Shown: positions 23,080 to 32,165, numbered from the stretch's first letter. The stretch: 34,993 nt of DNA from Anaerolineales bacterium (GCA_016932955.1 JAFGBV010000044.1:1-34993), one strand, 5' to 3'. Numbers and translations: made by a program. Notes: a model not told the origin generated them from the sequence alone.

Positions 23080-24049
23080 TATTCTTGAAGTCAAGCAGCT
23101 GACAAAAGTTTTCTCCTTCGGGAGTATGTTCTCGCGCTACCGGCTCACTGCAGTTGACAATATCACTTTCGACATCAAACCCGCCGAGATATTCGCCTTA
23201 GCTGGTGAGAGTGGCTGTGGCAAATCCACAACGGCAAAAATGGTATTGGGCTTTGAGCTGCCCACATCGGGTATGATCAGCCATCGCGGGAAAGAAGCCA
23301 GGAAAAAAGAAAAAGTCTGGTTTTCCCAGCATATCCAGGCAATATTCCAGGATCCTTTTGGAACTTTCAATCCTTTACGCATCGTTGACCGCTATTTTTT
23401 CGAAACGGTGAGCAACTACAAACTTGCCAGCAACCGCGCTGGTGCCATCCAAATCATCGATGAGAAACTTAAAGCCGTGGGGCTTTCTTATGCTGAGTTT
23501 GCCGGCAAATATCCCAGTGAATTTTCCGGTGGGCAATTGCAGCGCATTTCCGTTGCCCGTGCGTTACTCACCGACCCCAAACTCCTGATTGCAGATGAGC
23601 CGGTTTCGATGGTCGATGCATCCTTGCGTATGTCGATTGTTAACCTCTTTAAAAAGCTCAGGGATGAATATAGTGTCAGCGTGCTTTATATCACCCACGA
23701 CCTGGCAACTGCTTACTATGTTAGCGACCGTATCGCCATCATGTTCCGCGGGAATATTGTTGAAATGGGAGCAGTGGAACAGGTGCTGAGTGAACCAAAA
23801 CATCCCTACACCCAATTATTGCGCGAGTCCATCCCCGAAGCCGATCCGCAGAAACGCTGGAATTATAAAATCCAGCTCTCCGAACTGGAGCACGAGGAGT
23901 ACGCGCGACAGGGATGCAAATTCGCCGGTCGCTGCCCCAAAGTCATGGATATCTGCAAAGAAAGGATGCCGCAAGAGACTGTAGTTGATGGCGTATTTGT
24001 CAGATGTTACCTTTATAATAAAGAAAAAGCCCTGCAAGGAGATTTATGA
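23072..24049 (+). CDS. OppF/DppF-type ABC transporter ATPase
   Basis: This is a 325-residue ATPase starting at the ATG at 23072 (CAGGAG just upstream); an earlier TTG in frame is rejected. It has Walker [11 protein letters not shown]-loop AIFQDPFGTFNPL, signature FSGGQLQRISVARALL, Walker B LLIADEPVSMVDAS and ITHDLATAYYVSDR. The C-terminal extension has GCKFAGRCPKVMDICKERMP and a final Cys in VRCYL, similar to its partner. In Walker B the usual S-LD is replaced by S-VD, common in OppF. It forms a heterodimer with the OppD-type protein and overlaps the glycosidase gene by ATGA. Confidence 0.93.
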   Translation: MDNILEVKQLTKVFSFGSMFSRYRLTAVDNITFDIKPAEIFALAGESGCGKSTTAKMVLGFELPTSGMISHRGKEARKKEKVWFSQHIQAIFQDPFGTFNPLRIVDRYFFETVSNYKLASNRAGAIQIIDEKLKAVGLSYAEFAGKYPSEFSGGQLQRISVARALLTDPKLLIADEPVSMVDASLRMSIVNLFKKLRDEYSVSVLYITHDLATAYYVSDRIAIMFRGNIVEMGAVEQVLSEPKHPYTQLLRESIPEADPQKRWNYKIQLSELEHEEYARQGCKFAGRCPKVMDICKERMPQETVVDGVFVRCYLYNKEKALQGDL

Positions 24050-26190
24050 GCCACACTACATATCACACAAATCCGCTGTTCATGGATACATCGCTCCCTT
24101 TGGATCAGCGCGTCAAAGATTTGATCGCCCAGTTGACCCTCGCCGAGAAAGTCGGGCTGATGAGTCACCCGACCGAGGGCGTGCCCCGCCTGAGGATTCC
24201 CGCTTACAACTACTGGAGTGAAGCCCTGCATGGGGTCGCTCGCAATGGGCGCGCCACCGTCTTTCCCCAGGTGATCGGCATGGCGGCAACCTGGGACCGC
24301 GACTTGATCCAGCGAGTGGCTGAAGCCATCGGAGAAGAAGCGCGTGCCAAATATCACGAAGCCCTGCGGCGCAATGGATATACCCAGCAATACCAGGGGC
24401 TGACCTTCTGGTCGCCGAATGTGAATATATTCCGCGATCCGCGCTGGGGACGCGGTCAAGAAACCTGGGGCGAAGACCCCTTCCTGTCAGGCGATATGGC
24501 TTCTGCTTTTGTGTGCGGCTTGCAGGGTGACCATCCCAAATATCTCAAAACTGCTGCCTGCGCCAAGCACTTCGCCGTCCACTCCGGCCCCGAAAGCCAA
24601 CGCCACACCTTCAATGCCATTGTTTCGCGCCGCGAATTGTATGACACCTACCTGCCCGCCTTCAAAAAACTGGTCGTAGATGCCAAAGTTGAGGCGGTGA
24701 TGGGCGCTTATAACCGCCTCTTTGATGAACCCTGTTGCGCCAGCCAACTTTTATTGGTAGATATTCTCCGCCGCGAATGGAGTTTCCAGGGGCACGTTGT
24801 TTCCGATTGCGGCGCGCTGGCAGATATCCACATGCACCACCAGCTCACCGCCGACGCAGCCGAATCGGCTGCCCTGGCGCTGAAAAAAGGCTGCGATCTG
24901 GGCTGCGATGCAGTCTTTAATGAAATCCCAACAGCCATCGAGCGCGGCCTGATCACCGAGGCAGATGTTGACCACGCTCTCGAACGGACGCTGGGAACGC
25001 GCTTCAAATTGGGCATGTTCGACCCACCCGAAGAGGTCCCCTTCACCTCCATTTCGATGGATGTCGTTGCCTGCCCGGCGCACCGCCAACTGGCGCACCA
25101 AACCGCCGTCGAGTCAATCGTGCTACTTAAAAACACAAACAACATCCTGCCAATCAAGCCAGGAACGAAGAAAATATTCCTCACTGGCCCGAACGCCACC
25201 AGCCTGGAGGTGCTTCTGGGCAATTACTACGGCTTCAATGATGAAATGAGTACCATCCTCGAAGGGATTACCGGGCGGCTGCCCGAAGGCATGGGCATGG
25301 AATACCACCCCGGAACGCTGCTGAAACACGCCAGCGATCTCAAGCAAACCTGGGCAACTGGCATGGCCCAGTCTGCTGACATCACCATCGCCTGCGTCGG
25401 AAATTCTTCAATGCTTGAAGGAGAAGAAGGCGAATCCTTGCTCACCGCCATCAACGGTGACCGCGAAGATATCGCCCTCCCTGCCAGCCAGGTGGAATAC
25501 ATCAAAACCCTGGCTGCGCAAAATGCCAGGATTGTTCTCGTCGTCACGGGCGGCAGCCCCATTGCCCTGGGCGAGGTGGAAGACCTGGTCGAGGCAATCC
25601 TCTTCGTCTGGTATCCCGGTATGGAGGGCGGCAAAGCCGTCGCCGAAATCCTCTTCGGGGATGTATCCCCTGCCGGTAAACTGCCGGTCACCTTCCCCAA
25701 ATCCCTCCAGCAGCTCCCGCCCTTCGAAGATTATCGTATGGCCGGGCGCACCTACCGCTATATGACCGCCGAGCCGCTCTACCCCTTCGGATTTGGGCTT
25801 AGCTACAGCCAGTTCGAGTATGCAGGTCTGGAATTGGGGCAAGTCGTCGTCAAGGCAGGTGAAAGCCTGCCGCTGAAAGTCACTGTTAAAAATATCGGTA
25901 GGCGCACTGGTTCCGAGGTCGTCCAATTCTATTTGAGTGACCTGCAGGCTTCCACCATCGTTCCTCTGCAAAAGCTGGTTGGCTTCCAGCGGATCACCCT
26001 CGCCGCAGGCGAAAGCTCCACCCTCGAATTCACCCTCACCCCAGAGATGATGTCCTTCTTCGACGACAACGGCCGATTAACCCTCGAACCTGGCGAATTC
26101 CGTCTGGAAGTGGGCGGCTGCTCCCCGGGGCAGCGCGGCCAGGCTTTGGGCGCACCTGTGCCTCAGATCAAGGTTTTTCAAGTGCGCTGA
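24046..26190 (+). CDS. Glycoside hydrolase family 3, probable beta-xylosidase
   Basis: This 714-residue enzyme has no signal peptide, so it should act in the cytoplasm on imported oligosaccharides. It has an N-terminal GH3 barrel with YWSEALHGVAR, FWSPNVNIFRDPRWGRGQETWGEDP split over the usual positions, and AKHFAVHSGPE. The nucleophile is Asp254 in VVSDCGAL. The second sandwich domain holds LLKN, GPNA, YYG and the acid/base region EGEEGES; the C-terminal fibronectin-III-like domain spans about residues 610-714. WSEALHGVA and KHFAVHSGPE are typical of xylosidase/arabinosidase-type GH3s rather than beta-glucosidases. Translation is coupled to the transporter ATPase by an ATGA overlap with AAGGAG upstream. 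Confidence 0.9.
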   Translation: MSHTTYHTNPLFMDTSLPLDQRVKDLIAQLTLAEKVGLMSHPTEGVPRLRIPAYNYWSEALHGVARNGRATVFPQVIGMAATWDRDLIQRVAEAIGEEARAKYHEALRRNGYTQQYQGLTFWSPNVNIFRDPRWGRGQETWGEDPFLSGDMASAFVCGLQGDHPKYLKTAACAKHFAVHSGPESQRHTFNAIVSRRELYDTYLPAFKKLVVDAKVEAVMGAYNRLFDEPCCASQLLLVDILRREWSFQGHVVSDCGALADIHMHHQLTADAAESAALALKKGCDLGCDAVFNEIPTAIERGLITEADVDHALERTLGTRFKLGMFDPPEEVPFTSISMDVVACPAHRQLAHQTAVESIVLLKNTNNILPIKPGTKKIFLTGPNATSLEVLLGNYYGFNDEMSTILEGITGRLPEGMGMEYHPGTLLKHASDLKQTWATGMAQSADITIACVGNSSMLEGEEGESLLTAINGDREDIALPASQVEYIKTLAAQNARIVLVVTGGSPIALGEVEDLVEAILFVWYPGMEGGKAVAEILFGDVSPAGKLPVTFPKSLQQLPPFEDYRMAGRTYRYMTAEPLYPFGFGLSYSQFEYAGLELGQVVVKAGESLPLKVTVKNIGRRTGSEVVQFYLSDLQASTIVPLQKLVGFQRITLAAGESSTLEFTLTPEMMSFFDDNGRLTLEPGEFRLEVGGCSPGQRGQALGAPVPQIKVFQVR

Positions 26191-26228
26191 CAATTGGATC
26201 CAATATCAGTTAACTATCAGGAGCAATT

Positions 26229-27389
26229 ATGTACACCCCAAAACCAGAACACAAATTTACCTTCGGCCTGTGGACCGTTGGTTCAGTAGGCCGCGACCCG
26301 TTTGGCGCCCCCACTCGAAATGCCAAATCGCCCGCGGATCTGGTTCACCTGTTGGCAGACGTTGGCGCGTATGGCGTCAACTTCCACGACAATGACCTGA
26401 TCCCCATTGATGCCACCCCAGCCGAAGCAGATGCGATTAAGAGGGAATTTCGGCAAGCCCTTGCGGATACCGGGCTTGTGGTGCCAATGGCAACCACCAA
26501 TCTGTTCGGCGATCCCGTCTTTAAAGATGGCGCTTTCACCAGCAACGATCCCAAGGTGCGCGCCTATGCCATCCAAAAGACAATGAACGCCATCGACCTC
26601 GGAGTGGAGTTTGGGGCAAAGGTGTATGTATTTTGGGGTGGGCGCGAGGGAACAGAGACAGATTCCAGCAAGAATCCGGTTGATGCGATCAGATGGAATC
26701 GAGAAGCGATGAACTTCTTCTGTGAATACGCGCTCGATCAGGGATACGAACTCAAATTCGCACTCGAGGCAAAACCCAATGAGCCACGTGGTGACATTTA
26801 CAATCCTACCACCGGGCACATGCTGGCTTTCATCAGCACCCTTGACCATCCCGAGATGGTCGGGGTCAACCCAGAGGTAGCTCACGAACACATGGCAGGC
26901 ATCAATTTCATGCACGGGGTTGCTCAAGCATGGGAAGCCGGTAAGTTGTTCCACATCGACCTGAACGACCAATACCCCGGACGCTACGATCAGGACCTGC
27001 GCTTTGGGTCGCGCGATATTAAAGCCGCTTTCTACCTGGTCAAATTTCTGGAAGACGTCGGCTATGCAGGCAGCCGCCACTTCGATGCCCACGCTTACCG
27101 CACTGAAGATTACGAAGGCGTTAAGAACTTTGCCCGCGGCTGCATGAGAACTTACCTGATCCTGAAGGAAAAGGCTGAGCGGTTCAATCAGGATCCTGAA
27201 ATCCAGGCACTCCTGGCTGAGATCAAGGCCGACGACGGTGCGATGGCACCTTATTTTGGCGCTTACACCCCAGGGAAAGCCGCAGCCCTCAAAGCCCAGG
27301 CTTTCGACCGCCCGGCGATGGCAGCCCGCGGCTTGCAATACGAGCGCCTGGATCAGCTGACCATCGACTTACTCCTTGGCGTCAGGTAA
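26229..27389 (+). CDS. xylA: Xylose isomerase (class I, actinobacterial-type length)
   Basis: This 386-residue enzyme converts D-xylose to D-xylulose using two divalent metals. Residues seen include His53 and Asp56 in [14 protein letters not shown] (136-141), Glu180 and Lys182 in [11 protein letters not shown], the metal-binding NPEVAHEHM segment, HIDLNDQ, and [10 protein letters not shown] near residue 280. The length and the NPEVAHE motif fit the shorter class I enzymes of Streptomyces/Thermus type rather than the roughly 440-residue class II. AGGAG lies 5 nt before the ATG. It lies 38 bp downstream of the xylosidase gene and supplies the next step. Confidence 0.96.
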   Translation: MYTPKPEHKFTFGLWTVGSVGRDPFGAPTRNAKSPADLVHLLADVGAYGVNFHDNDLIPIDATPAEADAIKREFRQALADTGLVVPMATTNLFGDPVFKDGAFTSNDPKVRAYAIQKTMNAIDLGVEFGAKVYVFWGGREGTETDSSKNPVDAIRWNREAMNFFCEYALDQGYELKFALEAKPNEPRGDIYNPTTGHMLAFISTLDHPEMVGVNPEVAHEHMAGINFMHGVAQAWEAGKLFHIDLNDQYPGRYDQDLRFGSRDIKAAFYLVKFLEDVGYAGSRHFDAHAYRTEDYEGVKNFARGCMRTYLILKEKAERFNQDPEIQALLAEIKADDGAMAPYFGAYTPGKAAALKAQAFDRPAMAARGLQYERLDQLTIDLLLGVR

Positions 27390-27391
27390 TT

Positions 27392-27480
27392 GGGAGGTTG
27401 CAGTAAAGGGCAGTCTTTCCTGAACCGACCCGCGCTTAAATTTCGGATTGACTGCCCTCCGCCCTCACCAATTTCCTCCC
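27392..27480 (+). promoter_or_regulatory. Nested inverted repeats after xylA
   Basis: AGGGCAGTC (27407-27415) and GACTGCCCT (27450-27458) are exact inverted repeats with a 34-nt loop, flanked by GGGAGG (27392-27397) and CCTCCC (27475-27480), which can pair outside them. There is no T-run. This may be an mRNA processing or stabilising structure separating xylA from the downstream genes. Confidence 0.4.
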
Positions 27481-27511
27481 GTGTCATTGCGCTATTGCTC
27501 AAGAGCGTTTC

Positions 27512-28384
27512 ATGATCGCGTACCAAAACTACAATTGCATTGAGTTATCCAATAACTGCATCACGTTATTGATCACCCGATCGGTGGGGCCGCGCATCAT
27601 CGCCCTAAAAGTAAATGGCGGCGAGAATCTATTCGCTGAGCTGCCCAAGGTTACTCTGGATTGCCCAGGAAAAGGTAAATTCCATTTTTACGGCGGACAT
27701 CGCCTATGGCATGCCCCAGAAGACCCCCGCCGGACCTATATCCCGGATGATGACCCCGTGGAGATCCTTCCACTGGAGAACGGTATCCATACCCGCCAGG
27801 CTGTTGAATTGGAGACCGGCATCCGAAAAGAGATGAAAATCCACCTGGATGCCGAGAGGCCACTTGTTGAAATTGAACACCTGCTCACCAACCAGGGCCT
27901 GTGGTCGGTGACTTGCGCTCCCTGGGCAATCACCCAATTCAAACCCGGCGGGGTGGCTATCCTTCCCCAAAACAGATCACTTCTGAATCACAACCCTACT
28001 CTCCCAAACCGCAGCCTGGCTTTATGGCCTTACACCAACATCAACAGCCCGCACATCTCGTGGGGGAATGAATATATTTTAATCCGCGCCGAGATGCAAA
28101 ATGAACAACTCAAAATAGGCTTTCCAAATCCTCGCGGCTGGTTGGCTTATTGGCGGGATCAGACCTTGTTTGTCAAACGAGCCGTTTATCAACCCCTCGC
28201 GGATTACGTCGACCTCGGCAGCTCCAGTGAATGTTACTGTGATGACCGTTTTCTCGAGCTTGAAACTCTCGGACCATCCGCCACCCTCCAGCCAGGGGTA
28301 ACCATCTCTCACTCCGAAACCTGGGAAATCTATTCCAACGTAACCCTCCCGAAAGTTCTGGATGATTTGATCCGAAATTTTTAA
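27512..28384 (+). CDS. DUF4380 / aldose-1-epimerase-like protein
   Basis: This 290-residue protein has features of the galactose-mutarotase fold. They include SVGPRIIALKVNGGENLFAE at the start, FYGGHRLWHAPEDP around residue 60-73 (His/Arg pair in the place of the epimerase His), LTNQGLWSVTCAPWAITQF and SHSETWEIY at the end. This resembles the DUF4380 family, of uncharacterised function. Sitting between xylose isomerase and xylulokinase genes, it could interconvert xylose anomers before isomerisation; this is inference from fold and position. The binding site before its ATG is weak, and it is 122 bp downstream of xylA across a hairpin region. Confidence 0.75.
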   Translation: MIAYQNYNCIELSNNCITLLITRSVGPRIIALKVNGGENLFAELPKVTLDCPGKGKFHFYGGHRLWHAPEDPRRTYIPDDDPVEILPLENGIHTRQAVELETGIRKEMKIHLDAERPLVEIEHLLTNQGLWSVTCAPWAITQFKPGGVAILPQNRSLLNHNPTLPNRSLALWPYTNINSPHISWGNEYILIRAEMQNEQLKIGFPNPRGWLAYWRDQTLFVKRAVYQPLADYVDLGSSSECYCDDRFLELETLGPSATLQPGVTISHSETWEIYSNVTLPKVLDDLIRNF

Positions 28385-28403
28385 CCCTCACAAGGATATA
28401 AAA

Positions 28404-29891
28404 ATGACCTATTTCATCGGCATCGACTCATCGACCACCGCCACGAAAGCCTTGTTAATGAATGCAAGTGGTCAGGTTGTTGCTGTAGCATCTTCAGAAT
28501 ATGGCTTTGAAATTCCGCATCCCTTGTGGAGTGAGCAAAGCCCGGAGTTATGGTGGATAGCCACCGTGGAGAGCGTGCGTAAAGTTTTAGCCGATTCTGG
28601 CGTCAGTGGCAATCAGGTAAAAGGGATTGGTCTGACCGGGCAAATGCACGGTCTTGTGATCCTCGACGCAAATGGGAAGGTTCTGCGCCCCTCCATTTTG
28701 TGGAACGACCAACGGACGGGCGCCCAGTGTGATCAGATTCGCGCCCGGCTTGGGAAAGACAAACTGATCCAAATCACCGGCAATGACGCCCTCACCGGCT
28801 TCACCGCGCCGAAGATCTTGTGGGTTCACGATGAAGAACCGGAGATCTACGCAAAAATTGCCCATATTCTGCTCCCCCATGATTACGTGCGCTTCAAACT
28901 GACACGTGAATACGCCATCGACAGGGCTGGGGGATCAGGGACGATCCTGTTTGACCTGCGCCAGCGCACCTGGTCTCCTGAAGTGCTGGAGGCATTAGAG
29001 ATCAACCCGGATTGGTTGCCGCCCACTTATGAAGGGGTGGAAGTGAGCGGCGTGGTATGCAAAGCCGCCGCGCAGGCCACGGGGCTCGCACCGGGAATCC
29101 CGGTGATGGGCGGCGGTGGAGATCAGGCGGCGGCGGCGGTCGGCACCGGCGCCGTGGAAGAGGGGATCGTTTCCCTCAGCCTGGGGACTTCTGGCGTGGT
29201 ATTCGCCACGATGGACACCCCCTCGATTGAACCCCAGGGTCGCCTGCATGCCTTCTGCCATGCCGTGCCTGGGAAGTGGCACCTGATGGGTGTGATGCTC
29301 TCGGCCGCGGGCAGCCTGCGCTGGCACCGGGATACGTTTGCCCCCGGCGTCGATTTTGGCGATTTTGTGGCAACTGCCGATGATATTCCCCCTGGGAGCG
29401 ACGGATTGTTCTTCCTGCCCTACCTGACCGGTGAACGCACCCCTCACCCCGATCCCTATGCCCGCGGCGGGTTCATCGGTCTGACGATCCGGCACACCTT
29501 GCCTCATCTGACCCGCTCGGTCTTGGAAGGTGTGTCCTTTGGACTGCGGGACAGTTTTGAACTGATGAAATCCACCGGGTTATCAAATATTTCGCAGGTG
29601 CGGGTAACGGGCGGGGGGGCTAAGAGCCCGCTGTGGCTGCAGATTCTAGCAGACATCCTCGATGTGGAATTGATCACGGTAAGTGCGAAAGAAGGAGCAG
29701 CCTATGGGGCTGCCTTGTTGGCGGCTACGGGTGCGGGGGTGTTTACATCGGTCCCATCAGCTTGCAAAGAAGTGATTCAAATCACCGGCAGAACTACCCC
29801 CAGTGCTGACACCCAGCTTTATGAACAGCTATATCCAATTTACCGAGGCTTATACCCGGCACTAAAGCCAACCTTTACAGCCCTCGTATAA
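28404..29891 (+). CDS. xylB: Xylulokinase (FGGY family)
   Basis: This 495-residue sugar kinase phosphorylates D-xylulose to xylulose 5-phosphate. Its N-terminal phosphate-binding segment is YFIGIDSSTTATKALLM, followed by TGQMHGLV (78-85, the xylulokinase-type substrate motif) and ILWNDQRT. The catalytic base is Asp240 in MGGGGDQAAAAVG. Later motifs are SLSLGTSGVVF, FLPYLTGERTPH, LEGVSFGLRDSFE and the FGGY signature region RVTGGGAKSPLWLQILADIL. The region that usually reads SDAxGT is RAGGSGT here, a small departure. AAGGAT lies about 8 nt before the ATG. It completes the xylose pathway of the cluster. Confidence 0.95.
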   Translation: MTYFIGIDSSTTATKALLMNASGQVVAVASSEYGFEIPHPLWSEQSPELWWIATVESVRKVLADSGVSGNQVKGIGLTGQMHGLVILDANGKVLRPSILWNDQRTGAQCDQIRARLGKDKLIQITGNDALTGFTAPKILWVHDEEPEIYAKIAHILLPHDYVRFKLTREYAIDRAGGSGTILFDLRQRTWSPEVLEALEINPDWLPPTYEGVEVSGVVCKAAAQATGLAPGIPVMGGGGDQAAAAVGTGAVEEGIVSLSLGTSGVVFATMDTPSIEPQGRLHAFCHAVPGKWHLMGVMLSAAGSLRWHRDTFAPGVDFGDFVATADDIPPGSDGLFFLPYLTGERTPHPDPYARGGFIGLTIRHTLPHLTRSVLEGVSFGLRDSFELMKSTGLSNISQVRVTGGGAKSPLWLQILADILDVELITVSAKEGAAYGAALLAATGAGVFTSVPSACKEVIQITGRTTPSADTQLYEQLYPIYRGLYPALKPTFTALV

Positions 29892-29983
29892 TGCAGTTCA
29901 TCCAGCCAGACACGCCGCACGACACCTGGCTGGACCGGTTTCTCAGCAATGAAGTGGTCGCTCGACCTGCAACAGGTCGGTAA
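29891..29983 (+). CDS. Possible 30-residue ORF overlapping the xylB stop (TAATG); may be a gene remnant
   Basis: An ATG overlaps the xylB stop codon by one base and opens a 30-codon frame beginning MQFIQPDTPHDTWLDRFL and ending at TAA. A second frame, from ATG 29949 to TGA 30065 (38 codons, ending KSYPPAYGLFSFQ), overlaps it. Neither has a binding site or a family I recognise. A frameshifted remnant of one gene is possible. Two hairpins overlap the region: 29901-29909 with 29926-29934, and 29963-29969 with 29973-29979. Confidence 0.2.
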   Translation: MQFIQPDTPHDTWLDRFLSNEVVARPATGR

Positions 29984-30081
29984 TGCGCTTTTCGTGCAGG
30001 CGGGTGTAGAATTAACTCGCCGGAAATCGTATCCACCAGCCTACGGATTGTTCAGTTTTCAGTGAGGAATCGGAGCAGTGT

Positions 30082-30744
30082 TTGACTCAAGAAATTAAAA
30101 CCATCCGCTTACCGCTGCCTCTTCACATGGGCTGGGTAAATTGTTATCTCATCCAAACCGGCGCAGGTTACGTCTTGATAGATAGTGGAAGCGCAAACGG
30201 GCGCGGCAAGCTAGAAAAAGAGCTGGAAAGCGCTGGCTGCCAGCCGGGAAACCTCAAGCTGATCGTTATAACCCACGGCGATTCTGACCATTCCGGTAAT
30301 GCTGCCTATCTCCGTGAAAAGTACGGTGCAACGATAGCCCTTCACTGGGGTGAGTCCGAAGTGGTCGAACGGGGAAACATGATCTTGAGCCGGAAAAACA
30401 GACCATTGCTGAACAGGATCATCTTGCCTCTCCTCAAGCTGAGCGCAAGAGACAGATTCAAGCCTGATCGCTACGTCGAGGATGGAGATGATCTCTCTGA
30501 ATATGGTTTCGAGGCCACAGTACTTCATATCCCAGGGCACTCAATGGGTTCGATCGGCATCCTGACCGCGGAGGGGGCTCTGTTTTGCGGCGATCTGCTC
30601 GACAACACCAAAGAACCGGTGCTCAATTCCTTGATGGATGATCTGGTTGATGCAAATGCCAGCCTCAAAAAGCTGAAAGGTTTCGCCATCCATACCATAT
30701 ATCCTGGGCATGGCGATCCATTCCCGATGGAGCTGCTTGTATAG
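30082..30744 (+). CDS. Metallo-beta-lactamase-fold hydrolase
   Basis: This 220-residue protein has the MBL fold. The N-terminal strand is WVNCYLIQTGAGYVLIDSGS. The metal-binding motif is THGDSDHSGN (His65, Asp67, Asp69, His70), in which the usual second His is Asp; it also has His149 or His153 in HIPGHSMGS, Asp171 in FCGDLLD and a late His210 in YPGHGDP. Such Asp-substituted motifs occur in some MBL subgroups and may alter one metal site. The TTG start at 30082 follows a CGGAG site; the first internal ATG lies inside the fold. Candidate activities are thioester or lactone hydrolysis (glyoxalase II-like); substrate not determined. It follows the xylose genes on the same strand after a 190-bp gap. 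Confidence 0.85.
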   Translation: MTQEIKTIRLPLPLHMGWVNCYLIQTGAGYVLIDSGSANGRGKLEKELESAGCQPGNLKLIVITHGDSDHSGNAAYLREKYGATIALHWGESEVVERGNMILSRKNRPLLNRIILPLLKLSARDRFKPDRYVEDGDDLSEYGFEATVLHIPGHSMGSIGILTAEGALFCGDLLDNTKEPVLNSLMDDLVDANASLKKLKGFAIHTIYPGHGDPFPMELLV

Positions 30745-30825
30745 TGTCAATGAAAGCGCACCTTCACCAGGCAAATTGAGATAAGGGGAAAAAAGCTGAC
30801 AACCCGTTCTTTTTCCACCCAGGCG

Positions 30826-32124
30826 ATGTCCACCTGCCCCCATGGCGAGGCAGTAGCCCGCATCCTGTCAGCCGCCCTCCAGGCCGTTGATCCGGGGAAC
30901 GCAGTTAGCCGCTATGTGCAGCGGGTGGGCAATACCCTGATGGTCAACGGGCATCCCTATCCGCTGGAAAACACAGGGCCGATCCGGGTGCTGGGGCTGG
31001 GAAAGGCCGCCCAGGGGATGGCCGAGGCGCTTGTGGAGAGGCTCAACGGCTTCCCCTGCCAGGGACTGCTGATCCCCAAACACCCGCCAGCCCAAGCCTT
31101 GAGCAATTTTGCTGTTTTCCCCGGCGGGCATCCGCTCCCCGACCAGAGAAGCCTTCTCGCAGCCCAACAGGCTGCCCGCTTTGTAAGTGGCCTGCCCGAA
31201 GATGCCCTGCTCCTGTGCCTCATATCAGGCGGCGGTTCTGCGCTGATGGCTTCCCCTCTTCCAGGGGTCTCTCTGGCTGACCTGCAGGCACTGACCGCCC
31301 TGCTGCTGCAGTGCGGTGCCCGCATCGACGAGATCAACGCCCTTCGACGCCGCCTCGACCAGCTCAAAGGCGGCCGGCTGGCGAAGCTGTCTGCTCCAGC
31401 CAGGGTCATCAGCCTGATCCTGTCTGATGTGGTGGACAATCCACTCGAGGCCATTGCCTCTGGACCCACCGCGCCCGACCCTACTTCCTGTGCTGATGCG
31501 ATGGAGATCCTGGAAAAGTATTCCATCCGGGAGCAAGCGCCCCAATCCGTCCTGGCGGCGCTGGAAACCGCTGCCGAGACCCCCAAACCGGGAGACCCGC
31601 TCTTCGCACGAGTGCAGAACCTGGTTGTCGGGAGCAACGTCCAGGCGGTCCAGGCTGCCGTGCGGCAGGCTCAAACGGAAGGTTTTACCGCCCGTTCCCT
31701 GGGCAGCCACTGGCAGGGTGAAGCACGCCTGGTGGCAGCGGAATTGAGCCGCATCCTAAAAAGCGCCGCTGACCCGCGTCCCTTCTGCCTGGTTGCAGGC
31801 GGCGAGACAACAGTCACCCTGCAGGGGAGCGGACGCGGGGGCCGCAACCAGGAGCTGGCTCTGGCTGCAGTGCAAGAGCTGGCAGGATTGCCTAACATCA
31901 TGCTTGTCACCCTGGCGACAGACGGCGAGGATGGCCCCACCGACGCTGCCGGGGCCGTGATCACGGGAGAAACCTTCCAGCGTGGGCAAAGGGCTGGTTT
32001 GCATCCAGCAGCTTATCTCAGCGACAACAACGCTTACGCTTACTTCCTGGCGCTTTCCGATTTGCTCAAACCCGGGCCAACCGGCACAAATGTTAACGAT
32101 TTGGCGTTTCTGTTTGGGTTCTAA
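30826..32124 (+). CDS. Glycerate 2-kinase, type II (GckA/TtuD, MOFRL family)
   Basis: This 432-residue enzyme phosphorylates D-glycerate to 2-phosphoglycerate with ATP. It has an N-terminal DUF4147 domain (about 10-240) with IRVLGLGKAAQGMAEAL, FPGGHPLPDQRS, LISGGGSALMASPLPG and LSDVVDNPLEAIASGPTAPDPT. The C-terminal MOFRL domain (about 320-430) has VAGGETTVTLQGSGRGGRNQ, LATDGEDGPTDAAGAV and the closing TGTNVNDLAFLF. The ATG at 30826 lacks a binding site. A CTG at 30796 in the same frame has AAGGGG 7 nt upstream, so a longer N-terminus by ten residues is possible. Its place after xylose genes suggests a role in glycerate or tartronate-semialdehyde metabolism, but no partner genes are present. 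Confidence 0.92.
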   Translation: MSTCPHGEAVARILSAALQAVDPGNAVSRYVQRVGNTLMVNGHPYPLENTGPIRVLGLGKAAQGMAEALVERLNGFPCQGLLIPKHPPAQALSNFAVFPGGHPLPDQRSLLAAQQAARFVSGLPEDALLLCLISGGGSALMASPLPGVSLADLQALTALLLQCGARIDEINALRRRLDQLKGGRLAKLSAPARVISLILSDVVDNPLEAIASGPTAPDPTSCADAMEILEKYSIREQAPQSVLAALETAAETPKPGDPLFARVQNLVVGSNVQAVQAAVRQAQTEGFTARSLGSHWQGEARLVAAELSRILKSAADPRPFCLVAGGETTVTLQGSGRGGRNQELALAAVQELAGLPNIMLVTLATDGEDGPTDAAGAVITGETFQRGQRAGLHPAAYLSDNNAYAYFLALSDLLKPGPTGTNVNDLAFLFGF

Positions 32125-32136
32125 TAATGATCTAAA

Positions 32137-32165
32137 TTGCACAGTAGGGGGAATCAGGGTACACT
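32137..32165 (+). promoter_or_regulatory. Weak candidate promoter ahead of the DUF3160-type gene
   Basis: TTGCAC, 17 bp and TACACT (32160-32165) lie in the 86-bp gap after the glycerate kinase gene, with a start expected near 32172. The -35 box is poor, so this is only a candidate. Confidence 0.25.

Noticed and set aside
26283..27338. Minus-strand frame of 351 codons
   Set aside because: It is the complement of xylose isomerase, whose catalytic motifs are clear; no recognisable motif on the minus strand.
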